From Flavobacterium sp. ACN6 (lineage in GTDB: Bacteria > Bacteroidota > Bacteroidia > Flavobacteriales > Flavobacteriaceae): 64,000 nucleotides of DNA. The notes below the pieces were generated by a model, which had not been told where the DNA came from, made no database searches, and was given only the letters and a program-made list of their open reading frames with translations. Within the stretch, counting starts at the first letter, position 1, and each line of letters starts with the position of its first letter. Shown piece after piece: positions 26,014-34,536 of this stretch. The DNA is taken from positions 1 to 64,000 of the forward strand of contig NZ_MRCQ01000002.1 in NCBI RefSeq assembly GCF_002304005.1. Direction: 5' to 3'. A program made the position numbers and the translations under genes.

Positions 26014-27825
26014 ATGAAAAAAAGCAATCAGGAAGCTGCAGACAAAATCACTTTCAAAAATTTACGACGCTTGTATTTTTTTGCGTTGCTTACTATTGCC
26101 TTAACTATAATTATCAGTCAGTTTTTAGTTCAATACAATCTAAATCAGCAGTTAAGCGATTCTAAAATCATAAATTTCTCGGGAAAACAGCGAATGCTGA
26201 GTCAGAAAATTGTCAAAGAAGTTCTGATTCTTCATTACGTTTCTGATACCGCATCTCCTAAACAAATCTCCCATTTAAAAGAAGTTTTATCACTTTGGAA
26301 GAAAAACCAGAATGCACTCGAAAATGGCAGTGACAGTCTAGCTTTTCCAAAAGAAAAATCGGAAACACTTCATCAATTATATCTTGAGATAAATCCGATC
26401 TTCAATAAAATTGCAAAGACAACAGATTCTTTTTTACTGCATTTAAAGCAGCAAAAACAAACTGCAGAAAATCAAAAACTGGTTCAAATTATTCTTGAAA
26501 ACGAAGGTCCCTTTCTTTCAAAAATGAATCAGATTGTAACCCAATATGATCTTGAAGCGCACGAAAAAGTAACCGAACAGCGCAGAATCGAATATTGGAT
26601 TTTTGGCTTCACACTGCTCGTTTTACTTTTAGAATTCTTCTTTATTTTCAAACCGACAAATAAGAAAATCGAACGATTAATAGCTAAACTTTTATCTTCA
26701 GAAAAGAAAGCTTTAAAACTAGCGTACGATACCGAAATACTGAGCGAAATCAAGGAAAACTCGGTAAAAGAATTAAAATCGCTGAATTATGCAATGGAAA
26801 ATACGTTACTCTATTGCCGAATTGCGCCAGATGGTTCTATTATTCACATTGGCGAAAAATTTGCAAAACTTCTCAATTATACCAAGTTTTCATCCAATAA
26901 AAAATTCTCAGAAGTTTTAACCGTTGACGAAAAAGAGCAAACCAATTTTGACCGCCTGATCTTCGAAAAACAACGAAGCGGCTGGCAGGGCGAAATCAGT
27001 ATTTTAAACAAAGAAAATGAAACTATCTGGCTAGATTTATCAATGGTTCCGGTTATGATCAAAAAAGACGAACTGGAACTTTTAATCGTTTGTTTTAATA
27101 TCACAGAACGCAAAAAAGCACAACGCGAAGTCGAACGTTTAAACTTGGAAAACACAACCGAAAAAATCAATCAGCAAAAGATTATTTCGAGTAAAATTGT
27201 AGAAAACCAAGAAAACGAGCAAAACCGAATCGCAAAGGAAATTCACGACGGAATCGGCCAAATGCTTACAGGTTTAAAGTTTAGTTTAGAAAGCATCAAT
27301 CTAGACGACAGAGAAAAATCAGAACAAAAAATTGAGTATTTAAAGAAGCTTTCGCTAGACATTATAAAAGGTGTCCGCACCGCAACTTTCAACTTGATGC
27401 CTCCAGAATTAAGCGATCACGGAATCGTTTCTTCTCTCGCAAAACTGACTCAGGAACTTTCCAAATTAACCGGAAAAGAAATCCTTTTCTATAACAAAAC
27501 CGATTTTGACAAGCGTTTAGATTCGTTAATCGAAATCAACATTTACCGCCTTACGCAGGAAGCCATTAACAACGCCATAAAATACGCCGAATCATCTCAT
27601 ATTATTGTACAGCTTTCTCACAGCGAAACGTTGTTAAGTGTTATTATCGACGATAACGGAAAAGGTTTCGATATCAATTCTGTCGACAGAAAGCGCAACA
27701 GCGAATCTGGAATGGGCTTACTGTTTATGAAAGAGCGAATCCAATACATAAACGGCCGAGTTTTCATCAACTCCATCCCAGGCGAAGGAACGAGAATTAC
27801 TTTTAATATCCCGATACTGAAGTAA
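26014..27825 (+). CDS. NarX-like sensor histidine kinase (PilJ/NIT-type sensor, PAS, HisKA_3)
   Basis: The 603-residue kinase has a first membrane helix (about 21-40), a periplasmic helical domain opening with FSGKQRMLSQKI (55-66), a second helix (194-213), a PAS domain (about 255-370) and a HisKA_3/HATPase core. The phosphorylated His is H411 in AKEIHDGIGQ, with N-box NNAIKYA, and DDNGKGF and GMGL ATP motifs. The GKQRMLSQ segment corresponds to the P-box of NarX-type nitrate sensors, so nitrate or nitrite is the likely signal. Its partner regulator is encoded 1.1 kb downstream, beyond a repeat array. Confidence 0.9.
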   Translation: MKKSNQEAADKITFKNLRRLYFFALLTIALTIIISQFLVQYNLNQQLSDSKIINFSGKQRMLSQKIVKEVLILHYVSDTASPKQISHLKEVLSLWKKNQNALENGSDSLAFPKEKSETLHQLYLEINPIFNKIAKTTDSFLLHLKQQKQTAENQKLVQIILENEGPFLSKMNQIVTQYDLEAHEKVTEQRRIEYWIFGFTLLVLLLEFFFIFKPTNKKIERLIAKLLSSEKKALKLAYDTEILSEIKENSVKELKSLNYAMENTLLYCRIAPDGSIIHIGEKFAKLLNYTKFSSNKKFSEVLTVDEKEQTNFDRLIFEKQRSGWQGEISILNKENETIWLDLSMVPVMIKKDELELLIVCFNITERKKAQREVERLNLENTTEKINQQKIISSKIVENQENEQNRIAKEIHDGIGQMLTGLKFSLESINLDDREKSEQKIEYLKKLSLDIIKGVRTATFNLMPPELSDHGIVSSLAKLTQELSKLTGKEILFYNKTDFDKRLDSLIEINIYRLTQEAINNAIKYAESSHIIVQLSHSETLLSVIIDDNGKGFDINSVDRKRNSESGMGLLFMKERIQYINGRVFINSIPGEGTRITFNIPILK

Positions 27826-28045
27826 AAATTCCAAATTTAAAATTCCAAATTCCAGCCGCTTTACTCTTAGAAAGCTTTGTCAAAGTTTTAACCTTAATAC
27901 AAAAAAAAAGTCCAACTAAATATTGTCAGGCTGAGCGAAGTCGAAGCCCACGCAAGTAACTCCACAATAAATATAAACCTTTGACAAAGATAGGTTCGTA
28001 CTCATACTAAATCTAAAATCTCCCCTCTAAAATCTAAAATAATCA
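27826..28045. other. Intergenic stretch with single dispersed repeat copies
   Basis: It contains one inverted copy of the TTCGACTTCGCTCAG family (27924-27948) and scattered CTTTGTCAAAG words. No gene or promoter is seen. Confidence 0.5.
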
Positions 28046-28170
28046 GGGCGAGACACCATCGCGATAAAAGAGCAAAATTACTTTGCGCGTATACGCCCTT
28101 TTATCGCGACGCTGTCGGGCTGTCCGCGCTACTTCGGTAGCCTGCTCCCATCCCTCTCGCGGGCAATCGT
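28046..28170. repeat. GC-rich dispersed element, second copy
   Basis: It starts GGGCGAGACACCATCGCG, has an inner hairpin (CGCGATAAAAGAGC / GCCCTTTTATCGCG) and ends TCCCATCCCTCTCGCGGGC. The order of parts matches 15898-16005 but the sequence differs in detail. Confidence 0.6.
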
Positions 28171-28210
28171 TTTCAAAAGATAGTCTAATTTATTAGATTT
28201 TCTAACAAAT

Positions 28211-28340
28211 CAATTGCCTCCAGCTTTAGCTGGAGGTATATAAACAAGTATCAAAAGAGGCTTTAGCCAAACTTACTATTTTGGCTAAGCCCTTGTTTTT
28301 TTTAGCCACAAAAACCTCCAGCTAAAGCTGGAGGCAATTA
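28211..28340. repeat. Nested inverted repeats (CCTCCAGCTTTAGCTGGAGG)
   Basis: Each end carries the palindrome CCTCCAGCTTTAGCTGGAGG or its inverse, and the ends CAATTGCCTCC / GGAGGCAATT are inverse complements. The centre holds a GGCTTTAGCCAAA / TTTGGCTAAGCC pair, so the whole 130 bp can fold as one structure. Confidence 0.8.
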
Positions 28341-28349
28341 AAACTAAAC

Positions 28350-28790
28350 TTTGTCAAAGTTTGAAACTTTGACAAAGTTCTAATCAAAAGAACGCTTAAA
28401 ATCTTAACGTTGCAAATATTACATCTCAAAACCCGACAGGTTTTTAAAACCTGTCGGGTTTAATAGCCGCAAAACCTTTGTCAAAGTTTCAAACTTTGAC
28501 AAAGGTCTAATCACAAGAGCGCTTAAAATCTTAACGCCGCAAAAATTAAATCTCAAAACCCGACAGGTTTTTAAAACCTGTCGGGTTTAATAGCCGCAAA
28601 ACCTTTGTCAAAGTTCTAATCATAAGAACGTTCAAAATCTTAATGCTGCAAAAATTACATCTCGAAACCCGACAGGTTTTTAAAACCTGTCGGGTTTAAT
28701 AGCCGCAAAACCTTTGTCAAAGTTTCAAACTTTGACAAAGGTCTTCATGCAAGACCTTTCGCAATCTTCACGTTGCAAAAATTACGTCTC
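28350..28790. repeat. Tandem array of PAL1 and PAL2 palindromes
   Basis: PAL1 (AACCCGACAGG..CCTGTCGGGTT) occurs at 28430-28460, 28557-28587 and 28666-28696. After each copy comes AATAGCCGCAAAACC and PAL2 (CTTTGTCAAAGTTTCAAACTTTGACAAAG or its left arm only). The period is 127 then 109 bp, the difference being the missing PAL2 arm in the second unit. PAL2 also occurs at 41338-41368. Confidence 0.88.
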
Positions 28791-28857
28791 TAAAAATTTA
28801 GAATTTGGAATTTCCAACATTAGAAATTTTAATATTGGAATTTAAATTTAAAAAAAG

Positions 28858-28896
28858 TACGTATATTAGCATCTTGTTTATAGATGAATATACGTA
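28858..28896. promoter_or_regulatory. 10-bp inverted repeat upstream of the response regulator gene
   Basis: TACGTATATT (28858-28867) and AATATACGTA (28887-28896) are exact inverse complements separated by 19 bp, with inner CATC / GATG. The TACGTA words resemble those near nirB, narK and the nitrate reductase gene, which suggests autoregulation. A folded leader is the alternative. Confidence 0.55.
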
Positions 28897-28924
28897 AAAA
28901 TCCAGAATCCAAATTAAGTAAATT

Positions 28925-29584
28925 ATGAGTAATAACATTCGTGTAGTGCTGGCAGATGATCATGTTTTTGTTCGAGACGGAATCAAATCTTTACTGGAAA
29001 ACGAAGCAAACATTGAGGTTGTAGGCGAAGCAATTGACGGCGCAGATGCACTTGAAGTGGTTGCAGAAAGCAAACCTGATTTACTTATAGTAGATATTCG
29101 TATGCCAAACTTAACAGGCATCGAGGTAGTAGAAAAACTTAGAAGCGAAAATAATGACGTAAAAATCATTATGCTTTCGATGCACGAATCGGAAGAATAT
29201 GTATTGAAATCTATAAAAGCCGGCGCCGACGGCTACTTACTAAAAGGTTCAAGTAAAGAAGAATTTTTAAAAGCACTACATAGCGTTTCAGCGGGAGGAA
29301 AATATTTCAGCGGTGATATTTCTTCTATTTTGATAAGCCAATTGACAAATTCAGCAACATCATTAGAACCTAAACAAAACTTAGGTGAAGAAATGATGAT
29401 TACCAAAAGAGAAAAAGAAATCTTAACCCTTTTATTATCTGGCAAAGGAAATAAAGAGATTGCCGAAGCACTTGATATCAGTAAACGTACAGCCGAAGTA
29501 CATCGTTTTAACCTGATGAAAAAGTTGAAAGTAAAAAACCTGATGGAACTTTCGAATAAAGCGACTGAATATTCTTTAATTTAA
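28925..29584 (+). CDS. NarL-like (LuxR-type) response regulator
   Basis: The 219-residue protein has a receiver domain (1-120; acidic pair Asp11/Asp12, phosphorylated Asp57 in LLIVDIRMP, Thr/Ser and Lys switch region in IIMLSMHES and LLKGS) and a LuxR-type helix-turn-helix (about 153-215; TKREKEILTLLLSGKGNKEIAEALDISKRTAEVH in the usual order). It is the likely partner of the NarX-like kinase at 26014. TACTTAT boxes at the nirB, narK, nitrate reductase and moeA promoters are candidate binding sites. Confidence 0.92.
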   Translation: MSNNIRVVLADDHVFVRDGIKSLLENEANIEVVGEAIDGADALEVVAESKPDLLIVDIRMPNLTGIEVVEKLRSENNDVKIIMLSMHESEEYVLKSIKAGADGYLLKGSSKEEFLKALHSVSAGGKYFSGDISSILISQLTNSATSLEPKQNLGEEMMITKREKEILTLLLSGKGNKEIAEALDISKRTAEVHRFNLMKKLKVKNLMELSNKATEYSLI

Positions 29585-29587
29585 AAT

Positions 29588-29662
29588 TAAGTATAAATAC
29601 GTAATTATTTTTCAAAAACTGCGTTTTAGCATCTTTTAACTAAGTTTTAGTACTTATTTTTA
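29588..29662 (+). promoter_or_regulatory. narK promoter region with NarL-like boxes
   Basis: TAAGTATAAATACGTA (29588-29603) is a near-palindrome starting 3 bp after the regulator gene. The promoter core TACTTATTTTTA (29651-29662) matches the TACTTAT-plus-minus-7 pattern of nirB and the nitrate reductase gene, with A in place of the last G. Confidence 0.5.
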
Positions 29663-29680
29663 CATCAAAATATAAGTACT

Positions 29681-31165
29681 ATGAAAAATTCAAACGCACT
29701 ATCGCAATCACACAAAATTTTATTTTTGAACACATTGGCTTTTACAGTGTGTTTTGCCTGTTGGACCTTAAACGGGGTATTAGTAACCTTTCTAGTCGAT
29801 AACGGAATTTTCCACTGGAGCGTTGTTCAAGTTGGCTGGCTGCTTGGAATTCCAATTTTAACAGGATCTATAATGCGTTTACCAATTGGTATCCTGACAG
29901 ATAAATTTGGCGGGAAATATGTTTTTTCTCTTTTATTACTGCTGAGTTCAATTCCGTTATTTCTCCTTCCCTACGCCGACAGTTTTTTTATGTTTGCATT
30001 ACTTAGTTTTTTCTTCGGAATGGTCGGAACAAGTTTTGCAGTCGGAATTGGCTATACTTCAATCTGGTATCCAAAAGAATGGCAAGGTCGTGCTTTAGGA
30101 ATCTTCGGAATGGGAAATGCTGGTGCCGCAATTACAACATTTTTAGCCCCTTCGTTATTAAATCACTTTTCAATCAGTGATCCACAGAATGGCTGGAAGA
30201 TTCTTCCTGTAATTTATGCCGTTTCCTTAGTTGTAATCGGAGTTGCTTTTTTGATTTTCGCTCAAAACAAAAAAATCGAGAACAATACCAAAAGTGTTTC
30301 TCAAATGCTTACCCCTTTAAAATCAGCTAGAGTTTGGCGATTTGGAGCCTACTACTTTTTAGTTTTCGGCTGTTTTGTAGCGTATTCGCAATGGCTTTTA
30401 CCAAATTTCATGAACGTATACCAAACCAGTTTAGTTATGGGTGGTTTATTTGCCACTATGTTTAGTCTGCCTTCTGGCGTAATCCGAGCTTTTGGAGGTT
30501 ATCTCTCTGATAAATTTGGAGCCCGAAAAGTAATGTACTGGGTTTTGGGTTCTTCTGTAATTTTAAGTGCTTTATTAATGGTTCCGAAAATGGAAATCAC
30601 GACTGACGGACCTGGAATATTAGCAGCTAAAAAAGGAGTCGTTAATGACATCAATAACAAAACTGTAAAAGTGGGCGACAAAGAATATCCAATTATGCAA
30701 AAAGCTTCTCTTGTAAATGAAAACGCTATTTTTCCAACGACTTCAAGCTGGCAGGATGTTGTTGTTGCAAATAATCAAAATGTAGCGAAAAAGGAATTAA
30801 TAGCCAAAGGAATCACAGTAATTAAATTTGATGCGAATATGTGGGTTTTTCTAGTTTTAGTAATTCTTATCGGAATTTCATGGGGAATTGGAAAAGCGGC
30901 AGTTTACAAACACATTCCAGAATATTTCCCTAATGAAGTTGGTGTTGTTGGCGGCATGGTCGGAATGATCGGTGGTTTAGGCGGTTTCTTTGGACCAATT
31001 ATTTTTGGATATTTGTTAACTGCAACTGGAATATGGTCTAGTTCATGGATTTTCATTCTAATCTTCTCAATCGTATGTTTAGTCTGGATGCATTATACTA
31101 TAACACAAATGACTAAGAAAAAAGAACTTACAGCAACACACTTCAAATTAGAAACAGTATCTTAA
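29681..31165 (+). CDS. narK: Nitrate/nitrite transporter, NarK family
   Basis: The 494-residue major-facilitator protein has twelve predicted helices and the nitrate signatures GNAGAAITTFLAPSL and GMVGMIGGLGGFFGPI, plus the cytoplasmic loop RLPIGILTDKFGG. Unlike compact NarK proteins, it has a soluble insertion of about 80 residues (roughly 307-388) between later helices. The frameshifted paralogue at 55522-56996 has a homologous insertion. It lies directly after the response regulator gene and is followed by an outer-membrane protein gene, so it probably takes up nitrate for assimilation. Confidence 0.92.
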   Translation: MKNSNALSQSHKILFLNTLAFTVCFACWTLNGVLVTFLVDNGIFHWSVVQVGWLLGIPILTGSIMRLPIGILTDKFGGKYVFSLLLLLSSIPLFLLPYADSFFMFALLSFFFGMVGTSFAVGIGYTSIWYPKEWQGRALGIFGMGNAGAAITTFLAPSLLNHFSISDPQNGWKILPVIYAVSLVVIGVAFLIFAQNKKIENNTKSVSQMLTPLKSARVWRFGAYYFLVFGCFVAYSQWLLPNFMNVYQTSLVMGGLFATMFSLPSGVIRAFGGYLSDKFGARKVMYWVLGSSVILSALLMVPKMEITTDGPGILAAKKGVVNDINNKTVKVGDKEYPIMQKASLVNENAIFPTTSSWQDVVVANNQNVAKKELIAKGITVIKFDANMWVFLVLVILIGISWGIGKAAVYKHIPEYFPNEVGVVGGMVGMIGGLGGFFGPIIFGYLLTATGIWSSSWIFILIFSIVCLVWMHYTITQMTKKKELTATHFKLETVS

Positions 31166-31259
31166 TAGTGGATTAAAAAATAATTAGAAATATCATCAAA
31201 ATCATATAATACAACAGCTTTTTCTTATAAATTTGCCTTCATAATTAAACCCATGAATC

Positions 31260-32516
31260 ATGAATAAATTAAAATTAGTTATTTTATTATTGGTCGGAAT
31301 AAGCTTAGAAGTTCAGGCACAGGAATTAGATGTGAATCTTCAAATAAGACCTCGTTTTGAATACAGAAACGGTTACAAACAACTTTTACAAGAAGGTCAA
31401 GAAGGTACTTCACAAATTTCACAGCGTTCCCGCTTAAATTTCAATTATAAACAAGAAGATTTAATTGTAAAATTGACTTTTCAAAATACAAGAACTTGGG
31501 GAGATGTTCCTTCAACCGCCGTTGCAGATAAAAATGGAGTTGCTGTTTTTGAAGCTTGGGCACAATATAATTTTACCGAAAAATGGAGCGCCAGAATGGG
31601 ACGTCAAGTTCTTTCTTATGATAATCAGCGTATTTTAGGAGAAATGGACTGGGCGCAGCAAGGACAAAGCCATGATGCACTTACCGTAACTTATCAAAAT
31701 GAAAAACAAAAATTAGATTTTGGAGGTGCTTATAACTCAACTGCCGAAAACGTTCTTCAGACTCCTTACACAGTTGCCAATAAAGCTTTACAATATGCTT
31801 GGTATCATAATCAATTTAGCACCGATTTAGCTTTGAGTTTTTTAGTTCTGAATACAGGTTATGAATATGCCAATGCAGACGCTAAATTACTAGTTGATTA
31901 TAAACAAACTTTTGGTCCGTACTTAACATACAAAACAAGCAAAATAGACAGTAATTTTTGGCTTTATGGACAAACTGGAAAAAGTACAGATTTACAGGTT
32001 AGCGCCTGGAATGCTGCAGCAAACTTCGGATACCAAATAACAGAATCTTTTAAAGCTGGTTTAGGATATGAATTTCTTTCTGGAAAAAATACAAATGACG
32101 GAAGCTCTGTAATTAAATCATTTAACCCAATATTTGGAACCAACCACGGTTTTAACGGTTATATGGATTATTTTTATGTTGGAAATCACTTAAACAATGT
32201 TGGTTTACAAGATGCGTTTATCAAATTGAATTACAATGTAAATAAATGGCAGTTTGCTTTAATGCCACATATATTTTTAGCTGCTGCTGATGTGGTTACG
32301 CCTGCAAATGAAAAACTAGATTCCTATTTAGGAACTGAAATTGATGCTACTTTTGGATATAACTTCAAAAAAGATATTACAGTTACAGGAGGTTATTCTC
32401 AAATGTTTGGTTCTAAAACAATGGAATTTATTAAAAACGGAGACGCCGGCCATACTAACAATTGGGCTTGGTTAATGATTTCTGTGAATCCGAGAATTTT
32501 TAGTTGGAAAAAATAG
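31260..32516 (+). CDS. Outer-membrane beta-barrel protein, alginate-export family
   Basis: The 418-residue protein has a signal peptide (ending VQAQ), an N-terminal RPRFEYRNGY strand, the WARMGRQ-like motif SARMGRQVLSYDNQRILG (family hallmark) and a terminal barrel strand MISVNPRIFSWKK. Proteins of this family form outer-membrane channels, not always for alginate. Its position 94 bp after narK suggests a porin for nitrate or nitrite. A TAAATTTG at 31228-31235 could give it an additional promoter. A terminator follows. Confidence 0.8.
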   Translation: MNKLKLVILLLVGISLEVQAQELDVNLQIRPRFEYRNGYKQLLQEGQEGTSQISQRSRLNFNYKQEDLIVKLTFQNTRTWGDVPSTAVADKNGVAVFEAWAQYNFTEKWSARMGRQVLSYDNQRILGEMDWAQQGQSHDALTVTYQNEKQKLDFGGAYNSTAENVLQTPYTVANKALQYAWYHNQFSTDLALSFLVLNTGYEYANADAKLLVDYKQTFGPYLTYKTSKIDSNFWLYGQTGKSTDLQVSAWNAAANFGYQITESFKAGLGYEFLSGKNTNDGSSVIKSFNPIFGTNHGFNGYMDYFYVGNHLNNVGLQDAFIKLNYNVNKWQFALMPHIFLAAADVVTPANEKLDSYLGTEIDATFGYNFKKDITVTGGYSQMFGSKTMEFIKNGDAGHTNNWAWLMISVNPRIFSWKK

Positions 32517-32544
32517 TTTTTCTTTAAAATTAACATAGATATTT

Positions 32545-32580
32545 TACCCTTTTCCTATTTCGGAGAAGGGTATTTTTTTT
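32545..32580 (+). terminator. Terminator after the outer-membrane protein gene
   Basis: TACCCTTTTCC pairs with GGAGAAGGGTA and is followed by eight T residues, 29 bp after the stop codon. Confidence 0.9.
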
Positions 32581-32653
32581 TACGTACCAAAAACTCATTA
32601 TGTGGTTTAAATAGTTATATTTGAATCGATTATGAACCCCAAATTCTATCCTA

Positions 32654-33019
32654 ATGAAACCATTTTTAAAATTATCTATGTTAACCTTTTTTGTCACTCA
32701 CACTGGTATCGCTCAAAAATACAATGATGCCTTAATTTCCAAAAAATCAGAAATAAATTTTGCGAAAACACAAAAAAGAGGAATTAAAAAAAACAACATT
32801 ATTTATTATGTTGAAAATGATTTACAAACAATATCTGCCTATAAAAGAAGCAAATTGAAATGGCAGACGAATGTAATTTCTGTTTGCGGTGAACCAAAAA
32901 AAGGAGAACCTGAAATAAGATATGTAGGATATAATACAAACAAACTGCTTATCGTTATGGGAAAACATAATTTTGCAGAAATTGATGTAAATAGCGGCGT
33001 AACAACACTTGTTGGCTAA
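32654..33019 (+). CDS. Small secreted protein of unknown function
   Basis: I do not recognise this 121-residue protein. It has a probable signal peptide (MKPFLKLSMLTFFVTHTGIAQ) and a mature part of about 100 residues rich in Lys and beta-strand residues, with one Cys (VISVCGEP). TATATTTG at 32616-32623 could be its -7 element, 30 bp before the ATG. It lies between the outer-membrane gene and a degenerate duplicate of that gene's 3' end, so it may have arrived with a duplication. Confidence 0.6.
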   Translation: MKPFLKLSMLTFFVTHTGIAQKYNDALISKKSEINFAKTQKRGIKKNNIIYYVENDLQTISAYKRSKLKWQTNVISVCGEPKKGEPEIRYVGYNTNKLLIVMGKHNFAEIDVNSGVTTLVG

Positions 33020-33032
33020 GATTAAAATAGAT

Positions 33033-33138
33033 TTAGTTAATGATTTCTGTAAATCCTAGAGTTTTTTAACTGAACAAAATTAATGATCCAAAATTTATAA
33101 GCTACCCTTTTTCAAAATATGGAAAAGGGTAATTTTTT
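33033..33138 (+). pseudogene. Degenerate duplicate of the outer-membrane gene's 3' end with its terminator
   Basis: TTAGTTAATGATTTCTGTAAATCC (33033 on) resembles TTGGTTAATGATTTCTGTGAATCC (32468 on) at the end of the upstream gene. The similarity continues through the last codons, now broken by a stop, and both are followed by a TACCCTTT / AAAGGGTA hairpin with a T-run (here 33103-33138). Confidence 0.6.
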
Positions 33139-33216
33139 ATCAATATATTTGGTAAATGAAGAAACTTAGTTTTTATAAAAAACATCTTTCAAAAATTTAA
33201 TTCAATATATAAAAAC

Positions 33217-33837
33217 ATGACCAACTGGACTCAGCGATGGGACGATCGCTATAAAAGCGACGAATTTGCATACGGTGAAGAACCTAACAATTACCTAAAT
33301 GAACAAATCCAAAAACTAAATCCTGGAACGATTCTTTTTCCTGCTGAAGGCGAAGGACGAAATGCTGTATTTGCTGCAAAATTAGGCTGGAAAGCTTCGG
33401 CTTTTGATATTAGTGAAGAAGGAAAAATTAAAGCTTTAAAACTTGCTGAAGTTAACCATGTTTCAATTGATTATCAGGTTGGCGAATTAGAAACTTTAAA
33501 TTTTAAAGAAGAACAATTTGATGCAATTGCTTTAATTTACGCTCATTTTCCAGCAGGATTTAAATCAACTATTCATAAACAACTGGATAAATTACTGCGT
33601 AAAAATGGTATTATTATTTTTGAAGCTTTCAGCAAAAAGCATTTGGATTATTTGGCTGTAAATGAAAAAGTAGGCGGACCAAAAGATATCGAATCTTTAT
33701 TTTCAATCGAAGAAATTAAAGCGGATTTTCCAGATTACGAAATCATCGAATTAGAAGAAAAAGAAATCCAACTGCACGAAGGTTTATTCCATAACGGAAC
33801 TGGATCTGTGATTCGGTTTGTTGGCATGAAAAAATAA
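33217..33837 (+). CDS. Class I SAM-dependent methyltransferase (TehB/thiopurine-like)
   Basis: The 206-residue protein begins [21 protein letters not shown], typical of the TehB/thiopurine-methyltransferase-like group. The SAM motif is unusual, [16 protein letters not shown] (about 39-54), where PAEGEGRN replaces DLGCGxG as in that group. [13 protein letters not shown] motif IV follows. The substrate is unknown; detoxification is a family-level guess. Confidence 0.82.
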   Translation: MTNWTQRWDDRYKSDEFAYGEEPNNYLNEQIQKLNPGTILFPAEGEGRNAVFAAKLGWKASAFDISEEGKIKALKLAEVNHVSIDYQVGELETLNFKEEQFDAIALIYAHFPAGFKSTIHKQLDKLLRKNGIIIFEAFSKKHLDYLAVNEKVGGPKDIESLFSIEEIKADFPDYEIIELEEKEIQLHEGLFHNGTGSVIRFVGMKK

Positions 33838-33956
33838 ACTGCATTGGTCGCGTTAGAAGCACTGCAGTTCGTCTCTACAACACACTTTCTAAAAAACACA
33901 TTAAAAAAATATTCCCTTGGAAGATAATTCGTAAATTTGAAAAAATATTCAATGTC

Positions 33957-34190
33957 ATGGATTTACAAACTAGAAAAATAGAATTTGTACAGGAATTTTT
34001 AAAAATTCAAAGCGAAGAACTGATTTCTCAGCTAGAAAATTTATTGAAAAATAAAAGCACTGTCGATGATAATGATTTTATCAATCCAATGTCAATTAAA
34101 AAATTTAATGCTAGAATTGATCAATCAGAAGACGATTTTAAAAATGGAAGATATAAAACTACTTCTCAACTTCTAGAAAAATACAAGTAA
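33957..34190 (+). CDS. Antitoxin of a RelE/ParE-type module
   Basis: This 77-residue protein has the shape of a small type II antitoxin: an N-terminal helical part (VQEFLKIQSEELISQLENLL) and a charged C-terminal tail (IDQSEDDFKNGRYKTTSQLLEKY) of the kind that wraps the toxin. Its stop codon overlaps the toxin start by one base (TAATG), so the two are translationally coupled. TAAATTTG (33932-33939) is a likely -7 element. Confidence 0.8.
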   Translation: MDLQTRKIEFVQEFLKIQSEELISQLENLLKNKSTVDDNDFINPMSIKKFNARIDQSEDDFKNGRYKTTSQLLEKYK

Positions 34191-34507
34191 TGAAATTGAA
34201 AATTGTCTGGTCGCAATTTGCAGAAAATGAAATTGATAAAATTTACAACTATTATCTTGAAAAAGCAGGAATTAGAGTCGCTAGAAAAATTATCAAAGAA
34301 ATAATCTCTGAACCTAACAAGCTCATAAACAATACTTTTTCTACTCAAATTGAAGATCTCTTAATTGATAGAGATAACAAATATTATTATCTGGTATGCA
34401 ATAATTACAAGATTATATATAGCATAGACGAAGAAAAAAAACTAATACAAATTGCAGATGTTTTTGATACAAGGCAGAATCCAGTAAAACTTAAACGCAC
34501 CAAGTAA
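34190..34507 (+). CDS. RelE/ParE-family toxin
   Basis: The 105-residue protein has the ParE/RelE fold signature: VWSQFAENEIDKIYNYY at the start, GIRVARKIIKEI, a YYLVCNNYKIIYSID strand pair and the end IADVFDTRQNPVKL. Targets in the family are ribosome-bound mRNA (RelE) or gyrase (ParE); the sequence alone does not decide. It is coupled to the preceding antitoxin gene. Confidence 0.87.
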   Translation: MKLKIVWSQFAENEIDKIYNYYLEKAGIRVARKIIKEIISEPNKLINNTFSTQIEDLLIDRDNKYYYLVCNNYKIIYSIDEEKKLIQIADVFDTRQNPVKLKRTK

Positions 34508-34536
34508 AGATTAACAAGCAATAATATTTAAGAATC

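Noticed and set aside
28211..28790. Possible CRISPR array
   Set aside because: The repeats are palindromic, of unequal spacing, separated by near-identical sequence and not by unique spacers, and there are no cas genes.
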